NCBI GenBank assembly: GCA_947178195.1
Contig: CAMWXM010000124.1
Location: 1-8,210, forward strand
Reading direction: 5' to 3'
DNA from: an uncultured Ruminococcus sp.
GTDB taxonomy: Bacteria; Bacillota; Clostridia; Oscillospirales; Ruminococcaceae
Length of the DNA: 8,210 nucleotides
Below are positions 4,262 to 8,210 of this stretch, one piece after another; position 1 is the first letter of the stretch, and every line of letters begins with the position of its first letter. The notes below the pieces were generated by a model. That model was not told the DNA's origin, made no database searches, and worked only from the letters and a program-made list of their open reading frames with translations. Both the position numbers and the translations under genes were made by a program.

Positions 4262-4369
4262 ATATGACAGTCTATGACGGTTGTTTCTAAAAACCTCTTA
4301 TATAGTAATTTTTAACAAAAATCAGCCCTAAAGGGGGTTTTATATATTAACTGTCATAGACTGTCATAT
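4262..4369. repeat. 21-bp inverted repeat pair around an AT-rich core; possible replication origin
   Basis: The left arm (4262-4282) and right arm (4349-4369) are reverse complements over 21 bp with one mismatch. Each arm itself holds two tandem copies of TATGACAG/TATGAC(G/A)G 8-10 bp apart. The 66 bp between them are AT-rich. The gap lies between the primase-helicase gene and the nuclease gene. Iterons beside an AT-rich stretch near a primase gene are what a phage origin recognised by a D5/P4-type primase looks like, but the repeats could also be regulator sites or a cruciform. Apart from these repeats the 150-bp gap shows nothing recognised. Confidence 0.55.
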
Positions 4370-4378
4370 ATACACCTC

Positions 4379-6622
4379 TTAATCCTCTATAAACTCCGAT
4401 TTTAGGCGGATTCCGAACACAAAGTGTCCTTTCATTGTTCTTCTCCTCTCATACCCTGCATTTTCCAGTCCGGTATAAAAATCGGTAGTACTTCTGGTAT
4501 ACTCTCCATTCCTTGCGCAGTAGGTCCTGTACTCCTGATACAGCTCTCCCGACTTCTGCGTATACGTCTTATCGACCTCGCAGCACTCTTCAAGAAAGCT
4601 TGACAACCAGTCGTTATTTTCACGATATTGCTTGATGGCCGCCTGTACGCACTGCGGAACGGCAAGCCTGAAATTATGTTCAATGACCTTTTTGGCACCG
4701 TCAATTATCCATTGCAGAATTGCTCCTCCTGCGTTCTGAACAAGGTAATCGGCATAGTTTTTGATGTCTGAATTTCCCTCCAGCTTGGCATTGAACGGAA
4801 TAACGACCAAACGCCTCCATGTGCCGTCATCGTTAGCGCCTACTCTCGGAAGATGGTTCGTATACAGCACAAGCGTATGAGCAGGAGTATAGCGAAACGG
4901 GTCTTTGTATTTTTTCTCAGCCGTTATTTCATCTGTGGAGCAAAGCTGTTTTACTATGCTTGTGTTCAATCTCATACCTTCTTCAAGTTCTGCCGCTATA
5001 ACAAGCCGCTTTCCCTTAAGCTCTGCCATTTCAGGCTTGACGTTACGCTTACAGCCCATTGTCAGAGTATCGGCAGACATTGCTCCTGAGTATGTTCCAA
5101 GTACCTTTGCAACAGCATTCCAGAAGGTTGATTTGCCGTTGCTGCCCTCACCGTAAGCAATAATCAGCGATTCAACGTAGACCTTGCCGATTGCACAAAG
5201 TCCGGTTATTTGCTGTACATAGTCTATCAGCTTTTCATCGTCGCAGAAAAATTGTTCAACGGCATTTGCCCATATTTCAGCGTTTTCAGTATTCGGAGAT
5301 ACGGATGTCATTTTGGTGAGCAAATCCTCTGCACGGTGTTCTCTGTGAGTTCCGGCTTTAAGGTCGACTGTAAAATCAGGCGTATTCAGCAAAAATTCCT
5401 GACTGTCAAATTCAGATATGTTTTTCAGAAGCATAGGCTTTGCCGCCTGTAAAGCGGAGGTAATATATTTCATATCACGGCGTTTCATAACGAAATTACG
5501 GTATGTAAGAGCCGTTCTGTATTCCGAAAAAGCGTGTTCACTTTTGGGAGTTACCGCCTTTTCAAGAGATTTACCGCCGATGGCGATCAGTTCTTTGTCA
5601 ATACCTGAATCTGTCAGCATTTTCTTTGCACACTCTATCGCTGTTCTTGTTTCATCAAGCTGTCGGTCAAGGAAATCCTCGCATCTTCCGACAGCAGTTT
5701 GCCTTGATTCTACCCAATGAGTACCGTCAAAGCAGAGGTACTCCGTTGCATCTGTATATGCCATTTCTCCGGCATACTCCCTTGCCAGCACCTTTGCCTG
5801 TCCAATATCAGAGTAATCCTCCGGACGTAAGCTGTACATCTGACCATATAATTCAGGAGAAATATATCCGTCCTGTTTCGACACCTTAGCGCCAAACTTT
5901 TTCGCGCTGTTCCATATCACATTCAGCTCATCATCAGGCAAAGGGGGAGTACACTTTTCCGCCGCTTTCAGAAACAGCTTATATGCAGCCTCCGTATTGC
6001 CATAGCGTTTGATGAGTTTACCTGCAATATGGCTCATGGTGCTGTTTCGTGAGCCCTCCTGTATGTGTTCCGTCTGCTCATCCCATTCTGCAAATGGATC
6101 ACTTTCCAGATAATCATAAATTGTCATAGAGCCATTGTAAATTTCTACTTGCGGATTCTCTACTCCAAAGAAAAAATGAGCATCGTCAAGAGCCTTTTTG
6201 TCAAAATACGGAAACTGCTCCAGTACATCTTTTTTCAGCTTTGTACGCTGTTCATTTGTCAGAGTTTCCGGTACTCCGAAATAGGCATGAAACTTTGGTC
6301 TTGCCGCTTTTGTACCCTTGACCTTCATGTTATTTCGGCTGTAAACTACGGCAAATTCAACGTCGGGAAAGGTCAAAGCAACCTCAAAGGGCATTACCCA
6401 ATCCTTAGAATCTTCTGAATGTCCATTATCACAGTCAAGCATCAGGCAGTCACTCATTTCAAAATTATCATTGCTGCGTTTACCGCCCTTGAATTTTGCT
6501 GAAACATGGTCGTATTCGACAGCACTTTTCAGACTCTCTTCATCGGTTATAATTATACTATTTGTATAATTTACATTTTTTGCATTCTCGCGGCAGTTTG
6601 CCGTATAGAGTGTAAATCTCAT
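4379..6622 (-). CDS. Phage D5/P4-type primase-helicase
   Basis: A 747-residue replication protein joining primase and helicase. The N-terminal part looks like an archaeo-eukaryotic-type primase: LMLDCDNGH (residues 60-68, metal-binding D-x-D) and RPKFHAYFG (108-116). Next comes a primase C-terminal (PriCT-like) helix bundle, SRNSTMSHIAGKLIKRYG to about 245, and a D5_N-like region to about 470. The SF3 helicase core has Walker A GEGSNGKST (491-499), Walker B RLVIAAELEE (539-548), motif C LVLYTNHLP (584-592) and an Arg pair RR (603-604). The C-terminal ~60 residues look like a winged-helix D5 tail. ATG 6622 is chosen because GGAGGAAAAGG lies just before it and it overlaps the upstream stop by ATGA; extending to 6742 would run through the upstream gene. 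All catalytic motifs are present. Confidence 0.93.
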   Translation of the reverse strand: MRFTLYTANCRENAKNVNYTNSIIITDEESLKSAVEYDHVSAKFKGGKRSNDNFEMSDCLMLDCDNGHSEDSKDWVMPFEVALTFPDVEFAVVYSRNNMKVKGTKAARPKFHAYFGVPETLTNEQRTKLKKDVLEQFPYFDKKALDDAHFFFGVENPQVEIYNGSMTIYDYLESDPFAEWDEQTEHIQEGSRNSTMSHIAGKLIKRYGNTEAAYKLFLKAAEKCTPPLPDDELNVIWNSAKKFGAKVSKQDGYISPELYGQMYSLRPEDYSDIGQAKVLAREYAGEMAYTDATEYLCFDGTHWVESRQTAVGRCEDFLDRQLDETRTAIECAKKMLTDSGIDKELIAIGGKSLEKAVTPKSEHAFSEYRTALTYRNFVMKRRDMKYITSALQAAKPMLLKNISEFDSQEFLLNTPDFTVDLKAGTHREHRAEDLLTKMTSVSPNTENAEIWANAVEQFFCDDEKLIDYVQQITGLCAIGKVYVESLIIAYGEGSNGKSTFWNAVAKVLGTYSGAMSADTLTMGCKRNVKPEMAELKGKRLVIAAELEEGMRLNTSIVKQLCSTDEITAEKKYKDPFRYTPAHTLVLYTNHLPRVGANDDGTWRRLVVIPFNAKLEGNSDIKNYADYLVQNAGGAILQWIIDGAKKVIEHNFRLAVPQCVQAAIKQYRENNDWLSSFLEECCEVDKTYTQKSGELYQEYRTYCARNGEYTRSTTDFYTGLENAGYERRRTMKGHFVFGIRLKSEFIED

Positions 6623-7059
6623 GCCTTTTCCTCCATTTCCTCTGTAAACCAGCGAATTTTGATATGCTTTCTTTTTGCATAGCTTATCTCTGCTTTCATG
6701 CCCTTTGAGATAATATCGCCGAACGCCCAAAGCTCCGTACATTTACGCAGTAATATCTGATTCATGGATAACGCCATATTGCGTTCTTCAGGAAGTTCAT
6801 CATTCATAAACTGCGTAAAATAGATATGCGGAGCTATTGGCAGACATTGATTTTCAACTGCAAACCTGCTGTATTTACGTGCATTTTCAACGTTCCTTTC
6901 AGTATCACCAGAGTACGGAGAGCAAATATAAACTATAGGATAGGACGGTTCTTTACGAGCCTTTTTACGCTTCCTTTTCTTCTTTTCCTGCTGCTCGATA
7001 CGCGAAAGAGCCGCAAAAGTTGTCGGGTCAGAATAACCCTCTCTGTTGTACTTATTCAA
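6619..7059 (-). CDS. DUF4406/DUF7768-like nucleoside deoxyribosyltransferase-fold protein
   Basis: A 146-residue protein. After a Lys/Arg-rich N-tail (residues 25-36, KKKRKRKKARK) comes YICSPYSGDTERNVENARKY (44-63), then LPIAPHIYFTQFM (73-85) and LWAFGDIISKGMKAEISYAK (110-129). This is the pattern of DUF4406/DUF7768 proteins, which share the fold of nucleoside 2-deoxyribosyltransferases (SPY near the N-terminus; ELWAFG and S-x-GM-x-xE near the end). The substrate is unknown; a role in nucleotide metabolism during phage replication is a guess. The start is TTG at 7059: GAGGTGAT sits 5-6 nt upstream and overlaps the polymerase stop codon. It lies between polymerase and primase and overlaps the primase start by ATGA. 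The basic tail may bind nucleic acid. Confidence 0.75.
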   Translation of the reverse strand: MNKYNREGYSDPTTFAALSRIEQQEKKKRKRKKARKEPSYPIVYICSPYSGDTERNVENARKYSRFAVENQCLPIAPHIYFTQFMNDELPEERNMALSMNQILLRKCTELWAFGDIISKGMKAEISYAKRKHIKIRWFTEEMEEKA

Positions 7060-7068
7060 ACTATCACC

Positions 7069-8210
7069 TCAGTCTTTTTTATAAAATTCGCATTCATAGC
7101 CATCGGCACGAAGTATCAAGCCCTCTGCCCATTTCGGAGTTCTGCCCATCTGCTCACAAACCGCAGCCAAAGACATATGCTTATCGGCTTCAATGATGAT
7201 TTCATCATGTACATGAGCAACTATAAAGCAATTTCTCAAGGTTTGTATGGAATGCATAAGCAAATCACGGGCGATTCCTTGAATGATATTTTCCACAAAC
7301 TTCGGACCGTAGCTTTCAAGTCTGCACCATTTCTTATTTTTTCCGATGCCCTCATAGGTAACGGATTCTCCTCCAAATTTATTTACTCCGATTCTTGGTT
7401 TTACATAAGCAAGACGTCTGCTGGAAGGAAGTCGTATAAATAAAAATCCGCTTTCGTATGTAAATTCTAAGCCGTGTGTTTCTGTTGGTATCCGCTTTTT
7501 TATGCATTCCTTTACGTTTTTGTCTACAGCCCACCAAAGACGTACTATGTTAGGATTAGCCTCACGCCAGCTGTCTACTAATGGCTGTAACTCGTTCTCT
7601 GTCATACCTGCTTCCAAAGCACCCATTGCCTTCAATGCGCCAACAGATCCACCATATCCGCAGGACAGTGTTGCCTGTTTGCCTTTCTGCCGTAAGTCCG
7701 CATTTTCGCCATGTTTCTCTACATGGCAATGGAACATACGGGCAGCAGTTGCACAATAAATATCGCCACCTTTTTCAAATACATCCAGCACCCACTGCTC
7801 TCCAGCGATCCACGCAAGTACTCTTGCTTCAATCGCCGAAAAATCAGCCACAATAAACTTCATGCCGTTTCTGGGGACAAATGCAGTACGTATCAGTTGT
7901 GATAGAGTATCCGGAATATTCTCATACAGCATATCAAGCGCTTCATAATTTCCCGATTTTACAAGACTTCTTGCCTGTTCCAAATCGGATATATGATTCT
8001 GAGGAAGGTTTTGAAGCTGAATCTTTCTTCCTGCCCAGCGTCCGGAACGATTTGCACCATAGAACTGAAACATTCCTCTTGCCCGTATGTCTTCACAAGC
8101 AGTATCCTGCATGGCTTGATATTTTTTGACGGAAGATTTTGCAAGCTGCTGACGTAAAATAAGCACCTCTGCAAGCTGTGGAGGAGCTGTTTTCAATATC
8201 TCTGCTACCT
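7069..8210 (-). CDS. Family A DNA polymerase, C-terminal part (5' end outside the window)
   Basis: The reading frame is open to the right edge, so the N-terminal part, including any 3'-5' exonuclease domain, is missing; the internal TTG at 8196 is not a real start. About 380 residues of the polymerase domain are visible. Motif A is VADFSAIEARVLAWIAGE with its catalytic Asp, motif B is LRQKGKQATLSCGYGG (R-x3-K-x7-YG), and motif C is VAHVHDEIIIE with the second catalytic Asp. Upstream, FYGANRSGRWAGRKIQLQNLPQ matches the template-binding stretch of phage Pol I-like enzymes. It is followed at once by the DUF4406-like gene. It should replicate the phage genome together with the primase-helicase downstream. 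Confidence 0.95.
   Translation of the reverse strand, partial: VAEILKTAPPQLAEVLILRQQLAKSSVKKYQAMQDTACEDIRARGMFQFYGANRSGRWAGRKIQLQNLPQNHISDLEQARSLVKSGNYEALDMLYENIPDTLSQLIRTAFVPRNGMKFIVADFSAIEARVLAWIAGEQWVLDVFEKGGDIYCATAARMFHCHVEKHGENADLRQKGKQATLSCGYGGSVGALKAMGALEAGMTENELQPLVDSWREANPNIVRLWWAVDKNVKECIKKRIPTETHGLEFTYESGFLFIRLPSSRRLAYVKPRIGVNKFGGESVTYEGIGKNKKWCRLESYGPKFVENIIQGIARDLLMHSIQTLRNCFIVAHVHDEIIIEADKHMSLAAVCEQMGRTPKWAEGLILRADGYECEFYKKD

Noticed and set aside
4319..4342. CCCTAAAGGG with a following T-run as a terminator in the primase-nuclease gap.
   Set aside because: The stem is only 3-4 pairs, too weak to call.
6623..6742. Longer primase starting at 6742.
   Set aside because: It would overlap the DUF4406-like gene by 120 bp; the ATG at 6622 has a clear ribosome site and the family's usual start.
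6826..7443. 205-codon plus-strand frame.
   Set aside because: It lies opposite the polymerase and DUF4406-like genes, both supported by motifs; no ribosome site or domain pattern.
1..8210. CRISPR arrays, tRNA or rRNA genes, insertion sequences, integrase or attachment sites.
   Set aside because: None seen: no regularly spaced long repeats, no cloverleaf-like segments, and no transposase or integrase motifs in any frame.

Overview
The window looks like part of a tailed (siphovirus-like) phage or prophage of a low-to-mid GC Gram-positive host. A Clostridia/Oscillospiraceae-type gut bacterium is my inference from gene content and order; no host marker is present. Gene starts have strong AGGAGG-type ribosome sites, three genes use TTG starts, and the replication genes are packed on the minus strand with stop/start overlaps of the ATGA type.

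Layout, read along the minus strand (right to left). A family A DNA polymerase enters from the right edge with its 5' end missing (7069-8210). It is followed by a DUF4406/DUF7768-like nucleoside-deoxyribosyltransferase-fold protein (6619-7059) and a large primase/SF3 helicase of the phage D5/P4 type (4379-6622). A 150-bp AT-rich gap then carries a near-perfect 21-bp inverted repeat and is a possible replication origin. Next come a VRR-NUC nuclease (3938-4228), an SNF2-like DNA-dependent ATPase (2580-3941), a beta-class DNA methyltransferase (1801-2583) and a DUF1492-type sigma-70-region-4-like regulator (1376-1804). After a gap used by the plus strand come an HNH endonuclease (310-660) and the first 12 codons of a P27-type terminase small subunit (1-37). 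The HNH-terS gap (38-309) holds ordered direct repeats around a GGCGCC palindrome (possible cos/packaging site), three TGCCTT repeats upstream of a TATACT box (possible late promoter), and a terminator hairpin.

The only plus-strand genes form a compact cassette at 746-1339, wedged between the regulator and the HNH gene. It has its own consensus promoter (TTGACA-17-TATAAT, with an 18-bp near-palindrome across the spacer), a 40-codon membrane peptide gene, a 34-codon membrane peptide gene, a 63-residue XRE-type repressor and a good terminator. Opposite the 40-codon gene lies a near-consensus minus-strand promoter (TTGACA-17-TATACT, TG-extended) and, about 100-135 bp further on, a hairpin plus T-run. 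That hairpin pairs continuously only on the minus strand, because it relies on G.U pairs. This predicts a ~140-nt antisense RNA over the 3' part of the peptide gene. Together these features look like a type I toxin-antitoxin-like unit or a 'moron' carried by the phage; it is the most interesting item in the window.

How the genes fit together: polymerase, primase-helicase, nuclease and SNF2 ATPase form a replication/recombination module; the methyltransferase probably protects or marks phage DNA; the DUF1492 protein ends the early block and is a candidate switch to late genes; HNH and terminase begin the packaging module. All functions are read from motifs by eye; no database search was run.
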